A DNA stretch of 64,000 nt from Bolinopsis microptera (taxonomy: Eukaryota; Ctenophora; Tentaculata; Lobata; Bolinopsidae). This document shows, in pieces, positions 51,571-63,340 of this stretch. Numbering within the stretch: the stretch's first letter is position 1; every line of letters starts with the position of its first letter. The notes under the pieces were generated by a model. It made no database searches. It was not told the DNA's origin and saw nothing but the letters and a program-made list of their open reading frames with translations. The position numbers were made by a program, and so were the translations under genes. The DNA is taken from assembly GCF_026151205.1 (NCBI RefSeq), contig NC_087076.1:22004828-22068827 (forward strand), read 5' to 3'.

Positions 51571-54500
51571 TCTGTCTGGTTCTAATATACTGTTACAATA
51601 ATGACTTTAATATACAATATCCGTATATATCCTATAATTAAACATGTTAGTGTTACATTAATGTCCGTTTATCCGCGAAATATACAGCTACAATATAGTT
51701 TGTATTTGTTACAGGGCGCGGAACTGCACGCCCCGTTTCAACCACAATCATTACCAGTAATTAAAACATAATAGCTTACTCATCATTCGGATCATGTTTA
51801 GAAAATAATAATCTCTGCCGACACTTTAGTGGGGTTCACTTGCTCACCGCTCACATAGCCCGATCCTTGTGTTGTATAACCAGCTCTCTTCATCTCATTA
51901 GCACCTATCAAATTTAACCTGTCATTCGCATATTTCTACTAATAATAAATTATGTGCATCGTGCTGTGCAAGGACATGTGCACATTGTCTTATACTCTAT
52001 TCAATATTCAAATTTATAATTATCGTGCAGATTGTTGGCTTGTTATGTGTAATGTGAGCGGGACTAAATACTGCTTAACCTCTAATTCTAATAATAATAC
52101 TTGATTCAAAAGGCGTGTTTAAGCATTTCCTCTCTTACGTTACGTTACGTTACGTTCAGTGTACAATGTACATGCTCGTTACGTTTAGTGTACAATGTAC
52201 AATGTACATGCTCGCCAAAGTCTGGAAAAGTTTGGAAATTGATTTCGTCATACTTTTTAAACTTGTCATTGCTCTTTTTCACAATATATTAATTATAAAA
52301 ACCATTAAATTATATGGTAAAGAAATTGATTGATAAAGAAAAGTCATTTTACAGGGTTTTTTTTTCTGATTTAAACCAAACCGTTTCACCTAGATACTTT
52401 AAATTTGGAGAGCTTTTGTACATTGCCAAAACATGCTTTGTAGTTAAATCTGAACAAAATTGTTCAAATTTAACAGAAACCATCGCTTTCTGAGACCCTC
52501 ATTAAATTAGTCGCGATGTTGTAGAACTAGACAAATTTTCGAATATAAGTATATAAAACTCAACATCAAATACCTTTAAAGGACCAGACAGTTTGAGTTC
52601 ATGAATTTGGTATTAGCGGTTGTAGAATTATATGGGACTTAAGAAAGGCTAAGAAAGGCTGAGAATGCCTATTATATCATATTTAGATTGATACTTGCTT
52701 TATATCATTTTTAGATTGACACTTGCTTTGGTGTTTTAATGAGGTTTTGCCAGAATGTCAGAGCCATCGTACATCACGTGGACCACCCACTGAGCACCTG
52801 ATTTGCAGTTACCTGCGTGGTTGCCTTCATGTAAATGGTACTTTATTGTGTTTCAACTGCGCATATGGTTGGTTATTTATTGTTTATCCTTACAGGTCTA
52901 TTTGATTAGTTTGTCTGAGTTCGTGCAATATTATGGTTACGTTTTATGAAAGAGCAGAGAGAAATTAATGAGATGAACTGAAGAAGGTTCTATGGTTTTT
53001 TGTCTCGGATATCGTTTATAATGCATGAGCATTACCTTAGTATTGCTGCACAACTACTGCATGAATAAGGTACCTTAGTTACTTGTTATCTTGCTTTCAT
53101 TTCATTGTTGAAGAAGATTGTAGCCGTCAATAGAGGTTGCTATTACCATATTGCTCGATGTCACGTGATATCCAAAGTTTCATGCATTACCAGCCCTGAT
53201 TTCGGTGGTTGAAACTTTTGCTTAATTAGTTTTTAAGCTCATAAGCTATCGGAATGAAGGAGCAGAGAGAAATTAATGAGTAGAAGGCTTTATGGTTTTT
53301 TATGTCGGATAAAAGTCGAAACTTTTGCTAAATTAATGTTTAAGCTGTCAGAATTGTATCGTTGAGAGAATTAATATCTTGTGAGAGGTAATATCAGAGT
53401 TAATATCTTGCTTACTTCCTCGATGAGTTTGCTAGTCGTATGTTTATCCAGCTCTCAATTCCACTTTTAAAGATAACCTCACGTTTTCCCTCCAGTATTC
53501 ACAGTAAAGTAGCTGATACTACGAACAGTAAATATAAAAATCAAAGCTGATTGAGTCGTGTATTATCATTGCGTCTCTTTGACGTTTCTTTCATTCAAAT
53601 TTCTGATTGTTCCTGAATAGAATCAGTGAAGACAGATTCTAATGGAAATAGATAGTTGAATAAAGCTCACAAGCCGCTATGCTACGTCTTATCCACTATC
53701 CAGCTTGTCTCATTGGTTTTTGACAATATTACCGATTGATGAAATGGTTGTTATATGGTTTTATGTAATACAAAATTTACCGAATCTTCAGTTCTCAAAA
53801 CCATGAAATTGGTTGAAGGAAAATATTTTTAATATGTATCATCTGTGAAATATGTACAGCTTTTGATTATAATCATATGTGACATGCAGGGTAGACCAGA
53901 GAAAACTGATTATTTTAGTATTGCTCTTATTTGATAACGGAGCAATGGAGAGTAGTACTGTAAAATCTGAGATGTAGTATGATCAAATAATATTGCCCGC
54001 CCGACCCTGTATCATACATATAACATATCTTTTAGCATCTGACTTTTCTGACCGAGTTCGGTTTTCATCCATAGTAGAGCATAGCATCATCAACAATCTT
54101 TCTACAGAATCATATTGTTTAACTAAAATTACACAATAGATTGGAAAATCTGTGGTTAATATATTTTACTTACTAGCTATTTATAGATTCTGGGTCGTTA
54201 TTGACCTAGTTGATCGATTCTAGGTGCACTAGCGGCATATAAACATAACTTTTATAATAATTCTTGCGTAATAATTATAATAATTTTCTATTATCAATAG
54301 TAGCCGCACAGAAATACTATCTACACACAAACCAACTAGCAATTGTATTTACAGTTTACACACCCGACTACCACAAGCCTTAAATATTATTAATATAGAT
54401 GTTATTGTTTTGCCTGAAAAGCCTGTTGCTCCCTAATCTAACTAGACTACGTTACCAAGATAGTTAACGAATTTATGACATCTAACTTAGCTCTGCAAAT

Positions 54501-57462
54501 ACATTATCTCCCGCCGCAAATTCACCGTGATTTTTGGCCTAAATAATCGCGATTTTCTTTTGTCCTTGGTCATCACGCTACGACTATTCATAACTTTGGT
54601 TGTGATTGACATTTTTGATGCGGTAAAAATCATCGTTAAGGGAATCCGAATACTTACAACGTTGTCGTCATTGTCAAATAATAATAAATAAAATCCATAC
54701 TTTACACCTTCCCAGACATCAACGAACGGTTAATTATATTATATTCTCAACTATGATTTTTTGCGAATCTTTGGTTGACCAGCACTAATCCAAATATTGC
54801 TCTGTTAAACCATGCGTATGTCATATCATATCCACTAATCACTCTGAATACCAGTTCCAGTACCACGACACGTAAACCATTCATTAATCACTTCCCGACT
54901 GGGATATAAATGGTCAATTACTTAGGCGCCGAAAAGACTTAAGGGTTTAAACGCCACCTGATGTTTAATACAAATCATTCGGTTTCTTAGTTCGCTTATA
55001 CTACTTGTTATAGATGACCTGTATATTCTGTTGTGTGACTAAAAAAACAATTTCAAAATAGGAGAATTTGTGAAAATTTTAGTTTCTCCAACCTTTTGTT
55101 AGGAGATTAAAATGGCACAAAATTCCAAATATCAAAGAAAATTGTCCAATGGTGTTTATATTCCGGTAGACAATAAGTTTTACAATTTCTGACTAAGAGT
55201 AAGACAGGACTGCACGTGCTACTTTTTGTGGACTTTATGATTAACAGTTTCCATTGACTGATTAATCTGAACCCCTGCAGCGCTCTTTTAATTCTTGTTG
55301 TAACTTTTGCCACTACAAATTGTAATAGTTATGAATTATGGTCCCTCAAATTGCTTTCTGTTTCTCAGAAATCTCAACCTTATGCTCTATAGTATTCACA
55401 TATTTTGTGCGAATAACAAATATAGTTAGGCCCAGCATCTTGTGCTGATTGTGCTGTATAGGTTTTCAAATCCTCCAAAAGACTGCTTAATTAGATAAGC
55501 TGTTTCGTGCGTACGTGGCTTTTAGCTAAAATGGTGCGTTCTAAATGATTCTCGCATATTGAAAATAATTGATTTTATCGAGTTTTTTTCCCCTGGTGTC
55601 AACAGTTAACTCAGTGCGAAGCAGACTGAAATCGGACTTTTGATAACATATTCCAGGGATGTCCAGCTACAGGAAAAAAAACCCAAAAAATTAGCTAAAA
55701 ATAGATAAAGTAATAGGGAACTCCTGCCTCAACTGTTGGTAAAGTTGTGTTGTCGAGCAGGTTACCTTCGGTTTGTACTATGTAACCTCTAATGTCAATA
55801 ACTTGATTATTGGCTGGTTAAACAGCCTCACAGTTGATCCAATTTAGGGGCTTTACAATCTAGTGCATAAATTCCGGTTCGACAATCCCGATGGTTACTT
55901 CCAGCAGTACTGCGTGAGGCAAACTAGAAAGTGACAGAGGTTTGTGGTCCAGATTTATCTACATCAGTGTCTCAACTTTGCGGAATGCTTTGAGGCTCCA
56001 GTCTTCATTTTTTGTCCGCTAAAAGTTAAACTAATCTATCCAAATGACCACGCAGAGTTCCCTCCCAGAATATGATATTATGGTACTACTCATATAAACT
56101 GTGTTTAATACCCCAGTCATTAGCAGGAGAACCGAGCTCGTGAACATTGACAATCTGTCAGATTTAGCAGTTCAGTTTTTGTGTCTAAGATATTCTCATC
56201 ATCAAACATTCTGACTATCATCATCTTCATTTCCTCTGGTCATTGTTGAAATGAGAACATACCCTTGTTGTGATATGTGGAATAAGTAGATAATATCCTA
56301 GTTGTTTAATGAAGTATGGAACGAACTGGAAATAGTACTTTACAGAACCCAGTTAATGAACCTGGACGGTGAAAGTGTAAAAGTGTGAAAGTGTGAAAGT
56401 GTGAAAGTGTGAAAGTGTGAAAGTGTGAAAACGACCATCCTTCTTTCTCCCTGTCTACACTGTCAGCACTGTCAGCACTGTCATAATACATCTTGCTAGA
56501 CTCTGCAGGATTTTCAGGAAAAATGAGCCGACAGACATTTAGGAAATTTAGCTGGACAAGTATTTAGCAAGCTAGCGTGCAGGATCGTGGGAAAATGAAC
56601 CAGCACTGACCACTAGAAATCAATTTCTAGACAACTAGCTGACAGCCAATTACTTCCCATTCGATCCTGGAAACCTGGTCCAGCTTATCAAATGTTTGAA
56701 TATAATCATACCCTGAAGACTATACAGTTCTGATAATAATCCTGAAATACCCAAGTAGTACCCTGTAGCACATAGTTGACATAAACTAGACAAAGGAAGT
56801 AGACCATCACGCACCCCATATGATCCTCCATGTGCTTCATTGCAAGATTGCTTTCGTGGGTTTATTAATACGGACAATTATGTGCATTGCTGCATTTATA
56901 GACATAAAAGTGGTACCCTTAATGAGCATGACGGGGTTAAGCAATATAATTCAGCGGTATCATTTGCCCTCCTGCAATAAAAGCTATTACCCTTCAAAGC
57001 GGATTATTTTAGTTTCCCAAGGACTATATTGAGTCCTATTTTCCCAGGGATTTGTGCCCGTCTAGCGGATTGGTTAGATTAGCTGTGTGATAACAGTAAG
57101 TACCACTACATATTAACGGCTGGAGTTTGTCTAGTTTTCAAGAGAACACGTGACTAGCCTGTCTGAGGAGGATTTTACCCCTTACACTCAGGGTGGGGAT
57201 TAGTTCAGACGCTTTAATTTAAGCAAAAGAGCTGACAAATTGTTCCTCCCTTGTCAGAGCCATATTTTATTGGGCAACTCAACCTTCTGAGCTTCAAAAG
57301 CATAACAGGCTCTCGTGAATAATGAGTCCTATTTGGATGTAGGCATTCAAAGATAGAACAATGGTTTATTAAATTTATTAAGATTAATTAAAATATCTGT
57401 TCAAAAATTGAAAAAGGTCTCGCTGGCTCAGTTATAGTCAGTATGCACTACATTTTTCCTTG
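51571..57462. other. Intergenic DNA, no gene recognised
   Basis: About 5.9 kb of AT-rich sequence without a convincing exon. Local structure: (TTACG)5 followed by two GTGTACAATGTACATGCTCG-type copies (52132-52214); a dispersed ~60-bp repeat (AGCAGAGAGAAATTAATGAG at ~52951 and ~53260, followed in both by TATGGTTTTTT); and an 8-bp GTGAAAGT array with an adjacent 9-bp ACTGTCAGC repeat (56370-56482). Short ORFs here (60-75 codons) show no recognisable domain. Confidence 0.5.
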
Positions 57463-57738
57463 CACAATTATGCCGTTCTTTTGAATGCGTCTCCGGTTAT
57501 GTCTTTTGTTAATAATCGTTGGATAAAAGATTTCGATTAACATTACAATGCGAGCATTCCAGCTCAAACTTACTCTATTTAGGTAAATATTTGTAACCTC
57601 CAACTTATTATAATAGTGCAATTTTTTCCCGATCTATGGCTTTTGAGGCGTGCTCTTTTTGCTATGCAGCACAATTATGCCGTTCTTTTGAATGCGTCTC
57701 CGGTTATATCTTTTGTTAATAATCGTAGGATAAAAGAC
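57463..57738. repeat. 70-bp dispersed direct repeat, 205 bp apart
   Basis: The segments at 57463-57532 and 57668-57738 both start GCACAATTATGCCGTTCTTT and run through AATGCGTCTCCGGTTAT to GGATAAAAGA with about three differences. The ~135 bp between them is unique. A recent local duplication, or paired ends of an unknown element. Confidence 0.85.
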
Positions 57739-59987
57739 GAAAAATTGCCAATTAGAATTATAAATAGAGATGAAAATAAGTTAAATTAAGTCATATGAAA
57801 CACTGTGGATCAGGAATTTGAGCGACCGCCCACAAAAGATCAAATGCGGCCGCATTTCTTGTTTGATAAAAAGAGATGGAGTGTTGCAAATTTCTATTTC
57901 TATGGTAGCGATATTGATCGTGCGTGTTTAGTGGAGCCACCGCAGCGAAATACCTGTCAAATTAAGAAATCAGATATGTGACCAGTCACTGTGAATTAAG
58001 CTGTACATTGACTGGTAGGTTCAATACTGAGCACTCGCCCAATTAAAACTCCCCCTTAGAATTAGACATGAAACAATAGTTGGCATTTTATAATTTTGTA
58101 GCTATAGAGCTAGAGCGTGATGAAATTCAGAGGCCACTAAGGAACTACTGTGATCTGGTCGAGCTATAGCGCGATGGAATTCATTAATGAACAGTACTAT
58201 GATCTGCTCTCTCGCTCTTCCTTACGCCACTGGTTCAGACGACAATATTACTCCTACCTTTTCGTTACATGTAGTTGTACACTGTAACCTTGCCTACTTA
58301 ATATTCATATTGACTACAGCTGAATTAACTGTATATCTTCCATAATTTACTCACATCGTCATTCGGTGAGGGAGGATAGCTCCTTTGTTTTTCCCCACCC
58401 GACCCAGTCGTACTTATACACGTTACACATGAGTCACACTACTCGGTTTTACATTGTATCTACAGCTTCGTGCTGATACGGTTCCTGGTCCACTACAATA
58501 ACTGTGCCAATATTTTCTTTAGTTTCAGGCTGCAGCCGTGCATGACTTTTTTAAATATGGCTCTTTTGATATAGACATCATGGAAATAAAAGCATCATGG
58601 AAATAATGATAAAATATTATCATAACTATGCTAATTTTGCATAATACTATGATAATTGCTCTGTTTATTTCATCATTTTCCTAGTAATCCACAAATGTTC
58701 TTTATTACTCTTGACTTGATTCTCGACAGTCCTTCGACCTTCATATGCGTATAATAAATGTACTATATATAATAGTATAACGTAACAATGGTTACTTCCA
58801 ATATTCTTTACGTGATTACCACAAAACCAATATTTCTTCTTTTGTACCGTGCCCTAAGACGAGCAGCTAAGCACTAGGCCGAGTGTTGCAATGCATAACT
58901 TTTTATATTATGAGGTATATTCAATATATTCAATGATCGTATTAAAGGCGCATTGCAGGACGCCAAGTTAGAATTACTGTCTCCCCGTTCTTACTTTGAT
59001 CATTCAAATCTATTGTTAGGAATAATTTACGTTAGTTAAAATTCTATTACTTAATCTGATGTTGTAATATTAATCCAGGGTTTCATGATGGGCAAGACAA
59101 TGTGGGTGGTGAATATTATCATATATTGTCCCGAATATTGTCCCGAATGTTTATGATTCGTGGGTCACCAGCCCTGATGATTGAGCAACCATCTGGGACA
59201 TGAGAATTTGGGCACTATTTAATGATTTGATAGCAGGCATGGTGCCTGATTTTGCGGTATTTTGCGGTATTTTGGGACATTTGTGCGGTGTGACGTTTTA
59301 CCTGAGGTAAATAACCACCTGTATATTTGTGGCCTGATGACACTGAGCTCACGTACAGCACGAAATCTGGAATATTGCGAATTATTGATCAATCTAAACA
59401 CTGTTGACATGTTCATGTTCGAGAATAAGTTAAATTATAGTAGCCAACTCTTACGTAAAATAACCCTCTCCAGTCTTCTTCTTTCACTCGCAGTTCCCCC
59501 TTAATACTCGTTACAACTCATTTTTCGTTGCAGTATTTTTGCTGCAAACTTATTGCAAACAACACTAATTGAGATCAACCTGTGTTGTTAAAGATTCGTG
59601 CTGACATGCCAGAACAATTAGCTTATAATATTATAAGTATAAGAACTTAAGTAAATTAAGTAACTTCACTTTAGTGGAACTATTTAAAATTGGCTTCACA
59701 TATTGTTGTGGAACACAACAAGAAAATTGAGAATAATCTTGTGCGAGGGTAGGGACCCAGATGTCGTTTCTAACCCAAATAAACTTTAAGGAGGCTTCTC
59801 ATCAGTAGCCGCACCTCCTTACTCGGTTTCTGAACTGGAATTCTATGGGCTTCCAGACGGCCATTTTATTTCTGCACATTTACATTTTTACAAGGTGATT
59901 AGTGGAGTGGTGATAGGTCGATATTCCGGGCTGTACGCGAGCTTAGAGCAATACCGAATGAAGCCATTGACTAGTCCGTTTTACCGA
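57739..59987. other. Intergenic DNA
   Basis: No gene recognised. A weak ~50-bp tandem similarity is seen at 58100-58205 (GAGCTA-AGCG-GATG-AATTCA ... CTATGATCTG in two copies). ORFs at 59219-59504 overlap on opposite strands and lack domains. Confidence 0.5.
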
Positions 59988-60135
59988 CTAACCTAGTGAC
60001 TGTATCCTAGTGACTGTATCCTAGATACAGACTAAACTAGTGACTGTATCCTAGTGACTGTATCCTAGATACAGACTAAACTAGTGACTGTATCCTAGTG
60101 ACAGTATCCTAGATACAGACTAAACTAGTGAGAGT
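59988..60135. repeat. 44-bp tandem repeat, three copies
   Basis: Copies contain ACTAGTGACTGTATCCTAG and the palindrome TGTATCCTAGATACA. CTAGATACAG recurs at 60021 and 60065 and once more, 44 bases apart. Confidence 0.85.
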
Positions 60136-60190
60136 ATCAGAGTACTAAGTGCCATAAAGTGCGGGGCAGGGACGTTATAGTGCCCGGACT

Positions 60191-60424
60191 TAGCTGGAGC
60201 ATTAGCTGTAGCATTAGCTGTAGCATTAGCTGTAGCATTAGCTGTAGCATTAGCTGTAGCATTAGCTGTAGCATTAGCTGTAGCATTAGCTGTAGCATTA
60301 GCTGTAGCATTAGCTGTAGCATTAGCTGTAGCATTAGCTGTAGCATTAGCTGTAGCATTAGCTGTAGCATTAGCTGTAGCATTAGCTGTAGCATTAGCTG
60401 GGTATCTGAAGCATTCAGATACCC
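60191..60424. repeat. 12-bp minisatellite ending in a hairpin
   Basis: About 17 near-perfect units of TAGCATTAGCTG (60191-60400). The array ends immediately in an 11-bp perfect stem, GGGTATCTGAA (60400-60410) with TTCAGATACCC (60414-60424) and a three-base loop. The methionine-leucine-glutamine ORF on the minus strand (60137-60394) arises from the repeat. Confidence 0.92.
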
Positions 60425-60494
60425 GTAATTTAGTGGTCAGCTAGTATGTTAGTACTGATCGAATCGTGGAACAACTCCCCGGCTAGTGTAACCT

Positions 60495-60575
60495 TATATC
60501 AGGAACATGGTCCCAAATTTACCATGGCACGGAGGGACGGATACCTGTTCGGGGGGTTAATTGATCGTATTACCT
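60495..60575 (+). pseudogene. Short fragment resembling the GPCR gene's TM2-TM3 loop
   Basis: Positions 60529-60554 (ACGGAGGGACGGATACCTGT...) match 62155-62180 inside the GPCR at about 24 of 26 bases. In frame, both give RRDGYLFG: CCC-AAA-TTT-ACC-ATG here against the GPCR's MFENYFNG before RRDGYLFG. No wider alignment is evident by eye. It is probably a relic of a paralogue or a partial duplication of the gene 1.6 kb downstream; chance is unlikely but not excluded. Confidence 0.5.
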
Positions 60576-60807
60576 CGTATTGTCCTTTTTGACGTTACAA
60601 GTTGTAGCGATGGCTCTGGATGCTAGTGGTGCCCTTTTGCACATGCTATCTTGGTTATTCCTATCGTTCATACTTCACTGCATGGGTCTTTTGCAATACT
60701 ATACTATCAATAAATTATCGATAGAATATCAATAAATTATCAATAGATTATCGATAGATTATCAATACAATAGATTATCAATAGATATTTATTGCTATCA
60801 ATGAAAG
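60576..60807. other. Intergenic DNA with TATCAATA/TATCGATA cluster
   Basis: From about 60703 to 60800 ATCAATA, ATCGATA and AATAGATTATC recur irregularly, resembling a degenerate short repeat. TATCGATA is a DREF/CUT-type motif in some animals; relevance is unknown. Confidence 0.45.
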
Positions 60808-61021
60808 GAGGATAAATAAAATAAATTAATCTCCTTAGTCCTTAGTGACGAGTAAGATGCGTAGGTTGGGCTCCCCTCGGGCTACTCAAACTAGCACAAA
60901 ATAATCAAATTACATTTACTACTATTAATAAACAATCAAAATATAAAAGCAATTAATCAGACAATCAAATATTACGCGTTTTACTCATCACCAAGAAGAT
61001 TTATTTATTTTATTTATCCTC
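60808..61021. repeat. Inverted repeat of 19 bp flanking 176 bp
   Basis: GAGGATAAATAAAATAAAT (60808-60826) is the exact reverse complement of 61003-61021. The AT-rich simple composition of the arms weakens the case for a transposon. The interior contains GGTTGGGCTCCCCTCGGGCT, a GC-rich island that could be the end of a retroelement. Confidence 0.55.
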
Positions 61022-61500
61022 TCCACATACGTATATCTGTATATGTAAACTGAATATATCCCGGGAACTAGATCCCAGAGAAAATGTGTGCTGGTTGGAG
61101 AGAGGTGGTTCCACCAGATCATCTTTTTAGGAGTGTCTGAGATCCGTTGAGTAGACGGTTATTTCAGCTTAAATCGCTATATTTCTGATCAACCTGACCG
61201 CTGACGACAATTGCAGGGCTGGTGAAGCCTTCTTAGTTAGTAAGTTAATTTGTTCAATCTTGTAGCGTAGTGCGATGACGAAGTACCTTGCCCAGGAAAG
61301 ACGTTATTATCGATACGTCTCACCTTATTTTTACAGTTCTAGTTCTCTCATGAGCTCATGCGACATTAGCCCACCTACAGATGTCGGTAGTGGTTTAGGA
61401 ACTTTAATATTCAACGTGAGTGGTTACAGGCGCGGTTGCAACCGTAATAACCCCCGTTAAGTGCCTAGTTAAGTGGTTTACAGATATCTAAACCAGCCAC
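61022..61500. other. Upstream flank of the GPCR gene
   Basis: No gene recognised; the 61-codon ORF at 61275-61460 lacks domain character. Transcribed upstream exons of the GPCR gene could lie here but no splice signals were convincing. Confidence 0.4.
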
Positions 61501-61570
61501 CCCCCCCTCCCAATACCGCCCTCTCATTGGCTGGGTGACGGTTATGCTATTATATGCTATAAGTTTTAGT
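61501..61570 (+). promoter_or_regulatory. Candidate GPCR promoter (C-rich, CCAAT, TATA-like)
   Basis: A C-rich stretch is followed by CCAAT (61510-61514), the inverted CCAAT box ATTGG (61526-61530) and a TATA-like TATATGCTATAAG (61551-61563). This lies about 350 bases before the GPCR start codon. The order C-rich, CCAAT, TATA is that of a core promoter, but the assignment is inference. Confidence 0.3.
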
Positions 61571-61916
61571 CTGGCGCTGTGATCCTCAAAACTTGTTTCC
61601 CAGTTGCAATCGTCTCAGTATTAGATTGCTCCATTTGGCGACAAATTTATTTTAAAAATAATAATCGTCGTATTGATCATGATCGTTTTAATAGTTCACA
61701 TTAAATGCCTCGTAATTTGAAGTTATCTTGCTATTTCCCAAAACATTTAATCAACTAACTTAAAAACCGACGGTTACGCTAACGCTCTTTAGTTTCGAAA
61801 TCCGTTGGATTCTAAATTGCTCAGTTTTGTTTATTACCTTGATTTATTTGTATTACACGATTCTGGTAAAACAGATAAGAACATTAAAATTAATTCCCCG
61901 TTTAACCCCAGTAGCA

Positions 61917-62972
61917 ATGAGTGATCAAGCAATCCAGCCAGTTGCTGAAGCTGCCCTGGGTACGCTGATACTACTGTGCTTCTTGGTCGGAGTTCCAGGC
62001 AACCTCCTGGCAACCATTTACTTTGTGCAGGAGCACCTCAACAACGCACGGAACACCAAAAAACTCTTCTTCACGGAAATTTACATTAGCATGACGAGTG
62101 TGGACCTGATACTGACCGTCACCCTCTTTCCCATGTTCGAGAATTACTTTAACGGACGGAGGGACGGATATCTGTTCGGGTGCGAGGAGTTCTGCCTAAT
62201 CTGGGGGTTGCTCTGGGAGATAGTTCCCTGTATCTCTGTCTTTCTTGTGGGACTCCTCAGCTTCTCGAGGATGCTTATCCTAGTTCGACCCATGCAGTCC
62301 CTTAACCTGAAAGTTCTGCGAACAGTTTTGTGCGCGTACCTGTTATATCATGTGATTGTAAGGGCCGCATTGATAGCGGCAGACGATTACCCTTCCGAAA
62401 TACCCAATAAGATAACTTACACTAGCACCACTGGGTATTGTTTTTTTACGCCAAACAGTACCAAGCTGTGGTATGTTAATGCCTATCATGCTGGAATTGT
62501 TCTTGGACTCCCCATACTCCCAATCTCTCTTAGCTTCATCCTATCCATAGTCAAGCTTCGTGAGTCTGCGACCACTACCAGCAACCAGAGCTTCTCACGG
62601 GTTGCACAAACCCAGGCAACAATAACCATAATCATTGTGACCAGCGTATATCTGATCTGTAACATGCCTGTTTTTCTGAACTACTGTTTCTACTCCCATG
62701 TCATAATCACTGACGATTCAGACTGGACGAAATACAACAGGATTTACTCCATAGAAAAGTCCTTTATGGGCTGGTATATATGGAACTTAACGTACATTGA
62801 CATGGTAGCCCTTAATGCCGCCATCAACCCTATTGTATTCTTCCTCAGGATGAAGCCGTTCAGAGAGTTCGTAAAGGCACTCTTCCCAATCGGAAAGACT
62901 ACTATGACTCCAACTAAAGCCATTCATTTGCCGGGTAAAAGTATACGCGAAATAACGTCCTCTTCCTTTTGA
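61917..62972 (+). CDS. Class A (rhodopsin-like) orphan GPCR, intronless
   Basis: A 351-residue seven-helix receptor in one exon. The reading frame is open from 61827, but its first ATG is at 61917 (purine at -3); the upstream codons start only at TTG, so I start at 61917. Landmarks: TM1 ~11-37 with PGN (27-29); TM2 ~50-74 with the conserved Asp in SVDL (D63); Cys89 or Cys93 before TM3, likely bridged to Cys175 in loop 2. TM3 ends in SRM (117-119) where most class A receptors have DRY. TM4 is ~133-152 and TM5 ~188-213. TM6 carries CNMP (248-251) in place of CWxP. TM7 has NPIVF (304-308) for NPxxY, then helix 8 RMKPFREF. N-glycosylation sequons lie at N180 and N290. Family knowledge: a plasma-membrane receptor signalling through G proteins. 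The ligand is unknown; the style fits lineage-expanded cnidarian-type orphan receptors. Confidence 0.93.
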   Translation: MSDQAIQPVAEAALGTLILLCFLVGVPGNLLATIYFVQEHLNNARNTKKLFFTEIYISMTSVDLILTVTLFPMFENYFNGRRDGYLFGCEEFCLIWGLLWEIVPCISVFLVGLLSFSRMLILVRPMQSLNLKVLRTVLCAYLLYHVIVRAALIAADDYPSEIPNKITYTSTTGYCFFTPNSTKLWYVNAYHAGIVLGLPILPISLSFILSIVKLRESATTTSNQSFSRVAQTQATITIIIVTSVYLICNMPVFLNYCFYSHVIITDDSDWTKYNRIYSIEKSFMGWYIWNLTYIDMVALNAAINPIVFFLRMKPFREFVKALFPIGKTTMTPTKAIHLPGKSIREITSSSF

Positions 62973-63340
62973 AAACTGCTTCTCTGGCAGACTGCCAGCC
63001 ATTTGCTCAGATTGCTGTATCGAGAAGAGACTTGCAGGAACAGACTATATATCAGAACAGAATAAATCAGAACTCAGAAGTTGGGACGAGAAATTCTGGC
63101 TCCTATGCGCGGTACTCCGGGAAGAACAATCCGAACTTTACCTCTTTAATCTACCTGGACTTAATCTATAATGACCCATTCCTGAGTGAACACGTGACAG
63201 GGTTGAATGAATGCTGTGTGTATTAGTATTAGTATTTAGTGTGTGTAGGGAGGATGAGGCGATGTATTGACAACAAAAGCTGCGTCTAATAAAATAATTA
63301 ATTAATAAAACAATCAGTTATTTTACGGCATAATAAAACA
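62973..63340 (+). other. GPCR 3' UTR with polyadenylation signals
   Basis: After the TGA stop the sequence stays open in another frame (62969-63226, about 85 codons) but shows no conserved feature, and its start is TTG. AATAAA signals occur at 63288, 63304 and 63332, a cluster consistent with transcript 3' ends about 320-360 bases after the stop. Confidence 0.5.

Noticed and set aside
52132-52156. (TTACG)5 as a telomeric seed
   Set aside because: It does not match known metazoan telomere repeats and is only 25 bp long; treated as a short simple repeat.
61827-61916. N-terminal extension of the GPCR by 30 residues
   Set aside because: No ATG occurs in this stretch; the frame starts at TTG and the first ATG is at 61917, from which the protein has the normal class A layout.
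62969-63226. Second gene immediately after the GPCR
   Set aside because: It starts only at TTG, overlaps the receptor stop, lacks any domain and lies before the polyadenylation signals, so it is best read as 3' UTR.
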